From Terribacillus saccharophilus (GTDB lineage: Bacteria > Bacillota > Bacilli > Bacillales > Amphibacillaceae): a stretch of DNA of 64,000 nt. The position numbers and the translations under genes are program-made. Positions 52,427 to 60,460 of this stretch are shown piece by piece (position 1 is the first letter of the stretch; the number at the start of each line of letters is the position of its first letter). Location: NCBI RefSeq assembly GCF_002272075.1, contig NZ_NPBJ01000021.1, positions 1 through 64,000 on the forward strand, in the 5' to 3' direction. Under the pieces are notes generated by a model, which saw only the letters and a list, made by a program, of their open reading frames with translations, was not told where the DNA came from and ran no database searches.

Positions 52427-55400
52427 ATGAAACGCAGCACGAAACTGATGATCATTATAGCTTTTGCAGTTGTCTTGACGTTGGGAAGAATGGTCTGGTA
52501 TCAAACACAGACACCTGATGTTCAGCCTGAGGCAGCTGAAGGACAGTTGGATGCACGCCAAGTTGATTTTTCAAACAGTCATTCTATAGCACTGAATGGA
52601 GATTGGAAGCAGACAAGCAAATCTGATAATCCTCTCTATACAGAGCTTCCAAAGTATATGCAAGCAGAAGCTGCAGGTACTTATGAAATGACTATACAAG
52701 TCGGTGAGCAAGTTGACCGCTATGCTCTGTCCGTACGATCTCTTTATTCCAATTTCTCGGTATATGCCAACGATCAGCTCGTTTATCAAACAACAGACTC
52801 CGAAAAAGGGCCGGCCACTCCTGTCTCTGTTACAGATTTACGAGCAGATGAGAACGGTCAACTCAAAATCAGGCTCACGTTTGATGAATTCCACGGCAAT
52901 GAGCGGGCACGGTCATTGATCAACGTGAAATTTGGCTCGTCCCAGCAGATTCAAAAGGAGACATATCAAGCAGGCTTACTCCAGTTTTTTGTTGGTGCCA
53001 TCATATTTATCCACGCATTGTATGCGTTTGTACTTTATTTAATGAAACCAAAGAAAATTGGCACCTTATTCTTTTCGATAGCAGCTCTATTGGCGAGCAT
53101 AGCTGTTGTGACTTCCGATTACAATACCTTGGGTTATGTGATGCCACTGAGTCACGAATGGTATGTAAGAACAGTTTATTTCAGTTATATTGGCTTAAGC
53201 TTTTTCTTTCTGCTTTTTGTTGTCTTTACCTTCACAAAAGCTGCTTCCAAATGGCCATTTAAAATTCTTTATTTCCTGTTTACAGCGTACTTGATCTATA
53301 TTCTTGCAGCACCGATAGAAATCGTGCGATATGTTATTGGAATTGCTATTTCCCTATCAATAGCTTTCTCCATCATCTTTTTGATTTTATTCCGTACTGT
53401 TTTTCTTAGCGGAGAGAGAGCCTTGCCATTGTTTCTCGCTGGTGCTGCCGTTGTCTCTCATGTAGCCTGGACTATATTTGTAGGTAATCTCCCAATCTTG
53501 GAGGATACCCTGCGGGCTGCCATCAAGGCTGGCTTCTATCCTTTCGATATTACACTTGCATTAGTATGCTTCTGCAGCTTTTGGTTCCTCCGCTTTTTCC
53601 AGACGGAAGCAGAGAACAAGCAATACATCGAGGAATTGGAAACAGAGCAAAAACGAAAAGATCAATTTTTAGCGAACACATCCCATGAGCTACGCACACC
53701 TTTGCATGGGATGATGAATATGGTTCAAAGTGTACTGGAGCAAGAAGATAAGCTTAAAAATCGCAGCAGATATCAGCTCGAACTGATTCAAACAATTAGC
53801 CGGAAGATGTCTTATCTTATAAACGATCTGATTGACGTTACCCAGATGAAGTCCAATAAGGTCCGTCTCGAACCTGCTTCTATCTCCATTGAACCAATCT
53901 TGGTTGGAACAGTGGATATGCTCCGATTTATGACGGATGAGAAGAATGTAACAATACATATGCGAATGTCGGAAAGCCTTCCTTACATATATGCAGATGA
54001 ACATCGAGTCACACAGATTGTGACAAATATGCTTCATAACGCGTTGAAGTTTACGCCGGAAGGGAGCATCACAATCAAGGTTTCAGCAGATGAATCGTAT
54101 CTCCAAGTTAAGGTAATGGATACTGGTATCGGAATGGACTCGGATACGCAAACACGCATTTTCCTTCCTTACGAGAAAGGAAATAATTCTATTTCCGAAA
54201 GCGAGGGGATCGGTCTTGGTCTTGGTATCAGCAGACAGCTGGCCGAGATGCACGGTGGTTCTTTAACCGCAGAATCAGAACTGGGAAAAGGTTCTGTCTT
54301 TACACTCAGCTTACCACTCGCTGCGGAACAGAAGGATAAATCTATCACTGGAAATATTCCATTCACCGAGGTTGCCGCAGCGGAACAGCTCACGGAACAA
54401 GCTGTTCCAGCTGTGTCTGGTTACCGTATTCTTGCGATAGATGATGACCCCGTGAATTTAATGATTCTTAAACAAGCTCTGGAAGTGGATGGCTACCACA
54501 TCAGCACAACTGCATCATCAGCCGATTTCATCCAACAACTAGACGCTGAGAAATGGGATCTACTAATCATCGATGTGATGATGCCGGAAATATCAGGTTT
54601 CCAATTGACGAAAACGATCCGCAGCCGATACAACCTTACAGAATTACCAGTTTTACTGCTTACAGCCCGCTCGCAGCCTGAAGATGTTTATGCGGGTTTC
54701 CAAGCAGGTGCCAATGAATATGTCACAAAACCGGTAGATATGATTGAAATGAAAACACGGATCAAATCTATGCTGGAGCTTAAAGGTTCGATCGAGGATC
54801 GCCTTCGTATGGAAGCAGCATGGCTGCAAGCGCAGATTCATCCACATTTTCTCTTTAATACGTTGAATACAATCGCAGCACTGAGCACGATCGATACGGA
54901 CCGCATGATGCGTCTGCTTCAGGAGTTTGGCAACTACTTGCAAACTAGTTTCAATGGAAAAAATTTATCGAGCACCATTCCTATAGAAGAGGAACTGGAT
55001 CTAGTACGTTCCTACTTATATATCCAGAAGGAACGATTTGGCGAAAGGCTTCAAGTGAAGTGGGATATAGACCGCGAACTGCAATTCTTTATCCCTCCCC
55101 TGACACTGCAGCCCTTAGTTGAGAATGCTGTCCTTCATGGGCTGCAGCCAAAAGAAGAGGGTGGTTCTATCCTCATTCAATTATTTAAAAAAGAAGACAA
55201 TGCCATCATTCACATTAAAGATGACGGAGTTGGCATTCCGCCCGATAAACAGCGATTCTTGAATACATCTGAAGGACACACAGATAGCATCGGCATGATC
55301 AATACTCATACCCGTCTGCAAAAATTAAATGGCTGCGGGCTGCTATTATGCAGCGAAGCCGGCCTTGGGACAACTATACAGATTACAGTTCCGCTAACAG

Positions 55401-55438
55401 AGCTAACAGAAGGAAAGAAGAAGACCAGCACCCCTTAA
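52427..55438 (+). CDS. 7TMR-DISM hybrid sensor kinase with two kinase cores
   Basis: 1003 residues. Signal anchor (about 5-24); extracellular 7TMR-DISMED2-like carbohydrate-binding domain (about 45-175); seven helices (about 180-390); HisKA with His about 421 in ANTSHELRTPLHG; HATPase 1 (about 525-640, GIGLGLGI); receiver (about 665-785; RILAIDDDPVN, Asp about 716 in LLIIDVMMP, Lys in YVTKPVD); then a LytS-type His kinase segment with HPHFLFNTLN (about 808-816) and HATPase 2 (about 890-1000, VENAVLHGL, KDDGVGIPP). So it has two complete phosphotransfer cores of different classes around a receiver. Partner of the regulator just upstream. The signal sensed may be a wall or sugar ligand. Its 3' end forms the terminator stem. 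Confidence 0.9.
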   Translation: MKRSTKLMIIIAFAVVLTLGRMVWYQTQTPDVQPEAAEGQLDARQVDFSNSHSIALNGDWKQTSKSDNPLYTELPKYMQAEAAGTYEMTIQVGEQVDRYALSVRSLYSNFSVYANDQLVYQTTDSEKGPATPVSVTDLRADENGQLKIRLTFDEFHGNERARSLINVKFGSSQQIQKETYQAGLLQFFVGAIIFIHALYAFVLYLMKPKKIGTLFFSIAALLASIAVVTSDYNTLGYVMPLSHEWYVRTVYFSYIGLSFFFLLFVVFTFTKAASKWPFKILYFLFTAYLIYILAAPIEIVRYVIGIAISLSIAFSIIFLILFRTVFLSGERALPLFLAGAAVVSHVAWTIFVGNLPILEDTLRAAIKAGFYPFDITLALVCFCSFWFLRFFQTEAENKQYIEELETEQKRKDQFLANTSHELRTPLHGMMNMVQSVLEQEDKLKNRSRYQLELIQTISRKMSYLINDLIDVTQMKSNKVRLEPASISIEPILVGTVDMLRFMTDEKNVTIHMRMSESLPYIYADEHRVTQIVTNMLHNALKFTPEGSITIKVSADESYLQVKVMDTGIGMDSDTQTRIFLPYEKGNNSISESEGIGLGLGISRQLAEMHGGSLTAESELGKGSVFTLSLPLAAEQKDKSITGNIPFTEVAAAEQLTEQAVPAVSGYRILAIDDDPVNLMILKQALEVDGYHISTTASSADFIQQLDAEKWDLLIIDVMMPEISGFQLTKTIRSRYNLTELPVLLLTARSQPEDVYAGFQAGANEYVTKPVDMIEMKTRIKSMLELKGSIEDRLRMEAAWLQAQIHPHFLFNTLNTIAALSTIDTDRMMRLLQEFGNYLQTSFNGKNLSSTIPIEEELDLVRSYLYIQKERFGERLQVKWDIDRELQFFIPPLTLQPLVENAVLHGLQPKEEGGSILIQLFKKEDNAIIHIKDDGVGIPPDKQRFLNTSEGHTDSIGMINTHTRLQKLNGCGLLLCSEAGLGTTIQITVPLTELTEGKKKTSTP

Positions 55439-55463
55439 CTTAGGGAAGCTGGTCTTCTTCTTC
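55417..55463. terminator. Terminator at the end of the kinase gene
   Basis: A 13-bp stem (55417-55429 with 55448-55460) with an inner CCCT/AGGG pairing. The kinase stop codon is in the loop; it also ends 2 nt before the stop of the convergent YvrJ gene. Confidence 0.75.
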
Positions 55464-55596
55464 ATTTCAGTTTCTCCGGCAAACTATGGATGGAAGCAAT
55501 CAGCGTATTCAACTTGTTTTCGATCCGGTGCATCAAATAGAAGGTGACAGCTGCCGGAAATCCAAATTCCTTTATGATCGCAAGCCATGGTTCCAT
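55462..55596 (-). CDS. YvrJ family small protein
   Basis: 44 codons with AAAGGAGG 8 nt before the ATG. The pattern MEPWLAIIKEFGFPAAVTFY followed by LMHRIENKLNTLIASI matches YvrJ-family proteins: a hydrophobic helix with a conserved GFP, then an amphipathic helix. Membrane-associated, function unknown. It is the last gene of the DUF1659-DUF2922-YvrJ set common in Bacillaceae, but a terminator-like hairpin separates it from DUF2922. Confidence 0.8.
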   Translation of the reverse strand: MEPWLAIIKEFGFPAAVTFYLMHRIENKLNTLIASIHSLPEKLK

Positions 55597-55618
55597 CTGT
55601 TACGCCTCCTTTCTTATT

Positions 55619-55652
55619 AAAAAAGGAGTGCAGCTCGCAGCAGCTGCACTCC
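55619..55652 (-). terminator. Terminator or attenuator between DUF2922 and YvrJ genes
   Basis: A perfect 11-bp stem (55625-55635 with 55642-55652) with six T residues on the minus strand, 6 nt after the DUF2922 stop and 23 nt before the YvrJ start. Confidence 0.8.
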
Positions 55653-55658
55653 ATCGGA

Positions 55659-55868
55659 TTAAAATACTTCCTGTACGGTACGATCGACGATACGGGCAGC
55701 TTTTTTCGAGACAAGCGGTCCGCCGCTCGATGCGATGACATTCTGTGCGAGAATAACATCCATCGCCTGATTGATTGCTGTCTCGTCGAATGGCTCAACG
55801 GGCTGCTCCAAGCTGATGGTCACAGTCTTGCCTGCTTCATTTAAGAACTGCAAATCTAGCTTCTTCAT
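55659..55868 (-). CDS. DUF2922 family protein
   Basis: 69 residues: MKKLDLQFLNEAGKTVTISL, then VEPFDETAINQAMDVILAQN, VIASSGGPLVSKKAARIVDR. This matches DUF2922, a small cytoplasmic protein of Bacillaceae with unknown function. GGAGGAAT lies about 6 nt before the ATG. Twenty-five nt after the DUF1659 gene and probably cotranscribed with it. Confidence 0.85.
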   Translation of the reverse strand: MKKLDLQFLNEAGKTVTISLEQPVEPFDETAINQAMDVILAQNVIASSGGPLVSKKAARIVDRTVQEVF

Positions 55869-55893
55869 GCTTTATTCCTCCTTTTTTGTCGAA

Positions 55894-56121
55894 TTAAGAT
55901 TCACGCAGGATAGAGTGGTCGTTCTTCTCCACTGCGTACAAATTACGCTGCTGCAATGGTACCAATGCATCGGCGAATGCCTGCAGCTCATCCGGTGTCG
56001 CATCGAGTCTGATGTTGTTAAAAGATTTTGTTTTGTATTTGTCTTTGCCTGTGTCCGGATCCACGCCATCGTACAATACGATGCTAAGGCGTGTTTTGTT
56101 ATGGGTTGCAATGACTGCCAT
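55894..56121 (-). CDS. DUF1659 family protein
   Basis: 75 residues: MAVIATHNKTRLSIVLYDGV, DPDTGKDKYKTKSFNNIR, DATPDELQAFADALVPLQ. The family is small, beta then helix, of unknown function, and nearly always next to DUF2922. AAAGGAGGGG precedes the ATG. First gene of the trio; no clear promoter could be picked out upstream. Confidence 0.86.
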   Translation of the reverse strand: MAVIATHNKTRLSIVLYDGVDPDTGKDKYKTKSFNNIRLDATPDELQAFADALVPLQQRNLYAVEKNDHSILRES

Positions 56122-56371
56122 GTTTCTCCCCTCCTTTCACAGCTATAATCGGAACCTGCCCCGAAAAAGTGTGGAAAAAGTTTAGAAAAATATTCATGAG
56201 CACTGCCTAAGCCCAGTCACTAGCGGGAAAGGGTTGTAATATAATAGTAATTTTACGTTGTTACTGTTTCATAGTACAATTAAGGTTAGCATGTTCTGCT
56301 AACAGGTAGACTTTACCAGCAAAATTAATGAATAAACATACAGATACATCAGTAAATAAAGGAGTTTAATC

Positions 56372-57706
56372 ATGAGAAGAAGGTCACCTTACCAACCACA
56401 GCCTCCCAGGCGAACAGTGAAGAAAAAAGTAAATAAAAAACGAATTTTGATGCTGCTCCTTATCCCCGTTTTAATCCTTGGAGCAGGCGGAGCAGCATAT
56501 GCTGCTCATTTATGGACCTCCGCAGCCAGTGCCATTGAAAAAGCCCATGTCGCAGATACACGTGACAAATCAGCGTTGAGAGAAGAAGCAGTTGACCCCG
56601 TTGAGGACAATGTTTCGATTCTATTCATGGGAGTGGACGACAGTGACACACGCGATGAAGGAAATTCCCGCTCCGATGCGATGATACTTGCTACTTTCAA
56701 TAAGAAAGAACATAGCGTCGATCTTTTAAGCATCCCGCGTGACTCATACGTGTACGTACCTGAAGTCGATCGCCAAACGAAAATCACCCATGCACACGCT
56801 TATGGCGGTGCCCAGGCTAGCGTGGAGACGGTTGAAAACTTCCTTAACGTACCAGTCGACTATTATGCAGAAATCAACTTTAATGCCTTCATGGATATCA
56901 TCGATACACTAGGTGGTATTGATGTAGAAGTTCCATACGAGCTGTATGAACAGAACTCGAAGGATCAGAAAGATGCTATTCATTTAGAAGAAGGAATGCA
57001 GGAGCTTAATGGCGAAGAAGCACTAGCCCTTGCACGTACCCGACATTACGATAACGATATCGAACGCGGTAAACGCCAGCAGGAAATCATCAAGGCAATG
57101 ATCACAAAAGCATCATCCGCTGGATCAGTATTTAAATATGATGCATTAATTCAGGATGTAGGCGACAACCTAAGCACAAGTCTTACATTCGATCAGATTA
57201 AGAGCTTCATCTCCTATGGTACAAGCAATGACCTGAAGATTAACACATTGAACCTTGATGGCACCGGCGGTAAGCTATCTGACGGTATTTGGTATTACCA
57301 AGTTGATCCAACTTCTCTGGCAGATATCCAAAAGCAGCTTCGTGAGCATCTTGATCTGTCTCAGGAAGTAGATACAGATAGTGTGGAAACCGATGGCAGC
57401 GGTGTTTATGATGATAGTACAGGTACAACTGACAGTACTGAAACAACTGATTCCACTGGTACTACAAGCAGCGGAACAGGAGAAACTGGTACAACTGACA
57501 GCAGTACCGGAACTACTGGAGGAACTGGTTCTACCGATACTAGTGACTCAACGACAGGTGGAAGTACCGGGACTTCAAGCTATGATACAGGCGGCTCTAG
57601 TACAGACACCAACTCTACAAGTGGTACAACATATGAAGATACAACAGAGACCACGACAAATGACAGCACTTCTGTTGATTCGACAGGAAGTACTATAACA
57701 CCATAA
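56372..57706 (+). CDS. LCP family glycopolymer ligase with Ser/Thr/Gly-rich tail
   Basis: 444 residues. Basic N-terminus (RRTVKKKVNKKR), transmembrane helix (about 26-48), LCP domain (about 80-335: ILFMGVDDSDTRDEGNSRSD, SIPRDSYVYVPE, KITHAHAYGGAQASVETVEN, ARTRHYDNDIERGKRQQEII) and a C-terminal extension of about 100 residues made almost only of Thr, Ser, Gly and Asp, which is outside the cell. Such tails may cross the wall or be glycosylated. A weak WalR-like repeat (TGTAAT-N5-AGTAAT, 56235-56251, one mismatch) is upstream. AAAGGAG lies about 8 nt before the ATG. It is next to tagGH, so wall teichoic acid ligation is the likely role. Confidence 0.9.
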   Translation: MRRRSPYQPQPPRRTVKKKVNKKRILMLLLIPVLILGAGGAAYAAHLWTSAASAIEKAHVADTRDKSALREEAVDPVEDNVSILFMGVDDSDTRDEGNSRSDAMILATFNKKEHSVDLLSIPRDSYVYVPEVDRQTKITHAHAYGGAQASVETVENFLNVPVDYYAEINFNAFMDIIDTLGGIDVEVPYELYEQNSKDQKDAIHLEEGMQELNGEEALALARTRHYDNDIERGKRQQEIIKAMITKASSAGSVFKYDALIQDVGDNLSTSLTFDQIKSFISYGTSNDLKINTLNLDGTGGKLSDGIWYYQVDPTSLADIQKQLREHLDLSQEVDTDSVETDGSGVYDDSTGTTDSTETTDSTGTTSSGTGETGTTDSSTGTTGGTGSTDTSDSTTGGSTGTSSYDTGGSSTDTNSTSGTTYEDTTETTTNDSTSVDSTGSTITP

Positions 57707-57715
57707 ACAAAACAA

Positions 57716-57750
57716 AACTGCCACCCCTCTTCCGGGTGGCAGTTCCTTTT
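57716..57750 (+). terminator. Terminator of the third LCP gene
   Basis: Perfect 11-bp stem (57716-57726 with 57734-57744), 7-nt loop and CCTTTT, 10 nt after the stop codon. Confidence 0.85.
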
Positions 57751-57770
57751 GTCATATCATGGTTCATCAT

Positions 57771-57822
57771 TGTAAAGGTAGTGTAAATTAAAATTGTTTT
57801 CTATTGTTGTTGCTAGTATAAT
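57771..57822 (+). promoter_or_regulatory. WalR-type box and promoter of tagGH
   Basis: TGTAAA-N5-TGTAAA at 57771-57787 is a full match to the WalR consensus in the forward orientation. TTGTTT (57794-57799), a 17-bp spacer and a perfect TATAAT (57817-57822) follow. The box ends 6 nt before the -35, the position of an activator. Confidence 0.75.
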
Positions 57823-57870
57823 TTAAGGGGTCTGAATAAAAAAGAACATCCTAGCAGGAAGGACTTTCTC

Positions 57871-58716
57871 ATGAAATCAGCAATTACTGTTCTTAAGGAA
57901 CAATTCAAGCATTTTAATCTCATTCGACGTATTTCGCTTTATGAACTAAGGAATAACAATAATGCTAACTATCTTGGATTGGCGTGGGAGATTCTGAATC
58001 CACTCATTCAGATATCGATCTACTGGTTCGTTTTCGGTTTTCTTATATCTGGCGGAGAAGGAAGGTTCGCGGAAAACCCATCAGGCGGGGATCGGATTCC
58101 ATTCCTCCCGTGGCTTGTATGCGGTTTGATTGTTTGGATGTTTTTCCAGCCAGCTGCAACGCAAGGATCTAAATCAATCTATACGCGCTTGCGACTGTTG
58201 GCAAAAATGAATTTCCCGATGAGTGTCATTCCGAACATCACAATCTTTTCTAAGTTTTACCCGCATTTGATATTAGTAGCACTCACACTTATCCTTATGC
58301 AATTCATTGGATATCCAATTAGCATTTACACAATCCAGTTACCATATTTCATCTTTGCTACGTTTGCTTTTACGTATGCATTCGTATTATTGATGACGAC
58401 TTTAACAACGCTCATTCGTGATATACAATTGCTCTTACAAGCAACCTTACGTATGGTACTCTATTTAACGCCAATTCTATGGGTTTCCAACAGTTTAGGA
58501 AATGTACTTGGAGGTAAACTCGTATTGCTGATGAAATTGAATCCCCTATTCTATCTTGTTGAGGGATATCGTGCAGCTATATTAGGCCAGCACGGCTGGT
58601 ATTTAGTCAGCTCCTGGGAATACACACTATACTTCTGGTTTATTACGATTGTACTGTTCGTAATTGGAGCAGCTTTGCATATGCGTTTCCGCAGACACTT
58701 TATCGACTTTCTGTAA
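57871..58716 (+). CDS. tagG: Teichoic acid ABC transporter permease
   Basis: 281 residues with six transmembrane helices of the ABC-2 type. Signatures: LRNNNNANYLGLAWEILNPL at the start, FLPWLVCGLIVWMFFQPAAT, LRMVLYLTPILWVSNSLG and KLNPLFYLVEGYRAAILGQH near the end. With TagH it exports undecaprenyl-linked wall teichoic acid. The linker to the ATPase gene is 15 nt. Length agrees with TagG (about 275). Confidence 0.92.
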   Translation: MKSAITVLKEQFKHFNLIRRISLYELRNNNNANYLGLAWEILNPLIQISIYWFVFGFLISGGEGRFAENPSGGDRIPFLPWLVCGLIVWMFFQPAATQGSKSIYTRLRLLAKMNFPMSVIPNITIFSKFYPHLILVALTLILMQFIGYPISIYTIQLPYFIFATFAFTYAFVLLMTTLTTLIRDIQLLLQATLRMVLYLTPILWVSNSLGNVLGGKLVLLMKLNPLFYLVEGYRAAILGQHGWYLVSSWEYTLYFWFITIVLFVIGAALHMRFRRHFIDFL

Positions 58717-58731
58717 ACGAAAGGGATTTTT

Positions 58732-59511
58732 ATGGATAAATCAATTATTGTTGAAAACGTTAGTAAAAAATATAAATTATATAGTAAGAGCTCAGACCGT
58801 ATTAAAGACATTATCTTCCCTAAGTCATATGGGGAAGATTTCTACGCCTTGCATGATGTGGATTTTACCGCCTACAAAGGAGATGTCGTTGGTTTTGTAG
58901 GGATAAATGGTTCTGGTAAGTCTACGTTATCCAATATTATCGCTGGGATAGTGCCTGAAACAAAAGGAACTGTCACTCTAAATGGGGATGCCGCTCTCAT
59001 TGCGGTGTCTGCTGGCTTAAAAAATGATCTGACAGGCAGACAGAACATAGAACTTAAATGTTTGATGCTAGGTCTGAATAACAAGCAGATTCAAGAACTT
59101 GAACCTAAGATCATCGAATTTGCCGAACTAGAGAAGTTTATTGATCAGCCTGTAAAAACGTATTCCAGTGGTATGAAATCACGGTTGGGCTTTGCGATTT
59201 CTGTTAATATCGATCCAGAGATTCTTATCATCGATGAAGCTTTATCTGTCGGAGATAAAGCTTTCGCAGAAAAAAGTCTGAACAAGATGCATGAATTCAA
59301 AGACCGTGGCAAAACAATGATTTTTGTCAGCCATTCCATCGGCCAAATGAAGAAATTCTGCGACAAGATTTTATGGCTGGAATTCGGACGAGTGCGAGAG
59401 TACGGCTCTGTAAAAGAAGTTATCCCGAAATATGAGAGCTTCCTGGATGAGTACAAAAAGATGTCCAAGCAAGAAAAAAATGAATACAGGGAACGAGTAA
59501 CAAACTCCTGA
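58732..59511 (+). CDS. tagH: Teichoic acid ABC transporter ATP-binding protein
   Basis: 259 residues. Walker A GINGSGKSTLSNI, Q loop region, signature YSSGMKSRLGFAI, Walker B ILIIDEALSVGD, and the switch His in IFVSHSIGQMKKFC. TagH/RfbE-type signs include VVGFVGINGSGKS preceded by ALHDVDF. It is the short form, like S. aureus TarH (about 264), and lacks the long C-terminal wall domain of B. subtilis TagH. Energises export by TagG; both follow one promoter with a WalR-type box. Confidence 0.93.
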   Translation: MDKSIIVENVSKKYKLYSKSSDRIKDIIFPKSYGEDFYALHDVDFTAYKGDVVGFVGINGSGKSTLSNIIAGIVPETKGTVTLNGDAALIAVSAGLKNDLTGRQNIELKCLMLGLNNKQIQELEPKIIEFAELEKFIDQPVKTYSSGMKSRLGFAISVNIDPEILIIDEALSVGDKAFAEKSLNKMHEFKDRGKTMIFVSHSIGQMKKFCDKILWLEFGRVREYGSVKEVIPKYESFLDEYKKMSKQEKNEYRERVTNS

Positions 59512-59515
59512 CAAT

Positions 59516-59549
59516 GCAAAAAAGACAGCCGAGAGGCTGTCTTTTTTAT
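59516..59549. terminator. Bidirectional terminator of tagGH and tagA
   Basis: Perfect 13-bp stem (59518-59530 with 59535-59547) with T6 on both sides, overlapping the stop of the convergent tagA gene. Confidence 0.9.
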
Positions 59550-60271
59550 CTTCGAATTAGAATACGGAACATAAATTCGAATGCTTTTAAAATACGTTTC
59601 CAGCGGAAGGGCTGTTTAATCAAACGATATAGCCATTCCAAATTCAATTTTATCCAAGGTCTTGGCGCTCTCTTCATTTCTCCAGCAAGTATATCAAATA
59701 CTCCTCCCACGCCCATGAAGACACCTTTATTGAACAAAGGCAGACTTGCCGCAATAAAGTTCTCCTGTCGAGGAAAGCCCATTGCAACGAAGATAAGATC
59801 CGGTTTAGCAACAGCGACCTTCTGTGCCACTTCAGCATCATTAGTAAAGTATCCATGATGCTGACCTGCAACCTTTATACCAGGATACTGTGCTTTTACT
59901 TTAGCTACAGCACGATCGTTCACTTCCTGCTTTGCACCAAGAAAATAACAGCTTAATTGATTTTTTTCCGCGTAAGCCAGCAGCTTGAACATCAGATCAA
60001 AACCTGTCACTCGCTCTTTTATCGGGTTGCCTTGAATCTTAGATGCAATCACGATACCAGTTCCATCAGGTATAATAAAATCTGCTTGTTTGACACTATT
60101 TTTGTATACGTCATCGATTCTTGTCTGCATCACTATTTCTGGATTAGCAGTTACTATATATGTTTTATTTTCTTTATTTATACGAGGATAGATATGTTCC
60201 TTTAACAGTTCTTTTTGTGTTAGATTGCTAAAAGGAATATCCATAACGGTCACATAATCTATTTTAGACAC
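59546..60271 (-). CDS. tagA: N-acetylglucosaminyldiphosphoundecaprenol N-acetyl-mannosaminyltransferase
   Basis: 241 residues from the GTG at 60271 (AAAGGT 8 nt upstream); a TTG three codons earlier lies too near that site. GT26: VTANPEIVMQTRID (with the family's Thr), IIPDGTGIVIAS (catalytic Asp), VTGFDLMFKLLAYAEKNQ, SCYFLGAKQEVNDRAV, FVAMGFPRQENFIA and the basic C-terminal membrane-targeting tail (LIKQPFRWKRILKA). Adds ManNAc to GlcNAc-PP-undecaprenol, the committed step of wall teichoic acid synthesis. It lies convergent to tagGH and divergent from the TarS-like gene. Distinct from the capsule GT26 at 17363. Confidence 0.9.
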   Translation of the reverse strand: MSKIDYVTVMDIPFSNLTQKELLKEHIYPRINKENKTYIVTANPEIVMQTRIDDVYKNSVKQADFIIPDGTGIVIASKIQGNPIKERVTGFDLMFKLLAYAEKNQLSCYFLGAKQEVNDRAVAKVKAQYPGIKVAGQHHGYFTNDAEVAQKVAVAKPDLIFVAMGFPRQENFIAASLPLFNKGVFMGVGGVFDILAGEMKRAPRPWIKLNLEWLYRLIKQPFRWKRILKAFEFMFRILIRR

Positions 60272-60460
60272 AATATACAACCTTTCAATGGTTCAACCAT
60301 TTATATAGACCCACTAATTATGCCATGAATCCACCCTTTATACAATCTTAATAATAAATTAACAAATAGCCTTTATCTTTACATTTAGGCTTACATATCA
60401 GACTATGATATAGTTAAACAGTAAAAGCTAGAGATAATTATGTGTGAAAAGAGGGTTACT

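Noticed and set aside
55484-55798. 104-codon minus-strand frame over the YvrJ/DUF2922 region
   Set aside because: Runs through a terminator and out of frame across two recognised small genes.
57400-57706. Simple-sequence repeat at the end of the third LCP gene as a phase-variable tract
   Set aside because: The Thr/Ser/Gly codons vary and no perfect short unit is repeated enough times to slip.
60358-60407. Possible Pho box before the TarS-like gene (TTAACA and TTTACA)
   Set aside because: The two hexamers are not spaced by a multiple of 11 bp, and the next TTACA is 12 bp away, so phasing fails.
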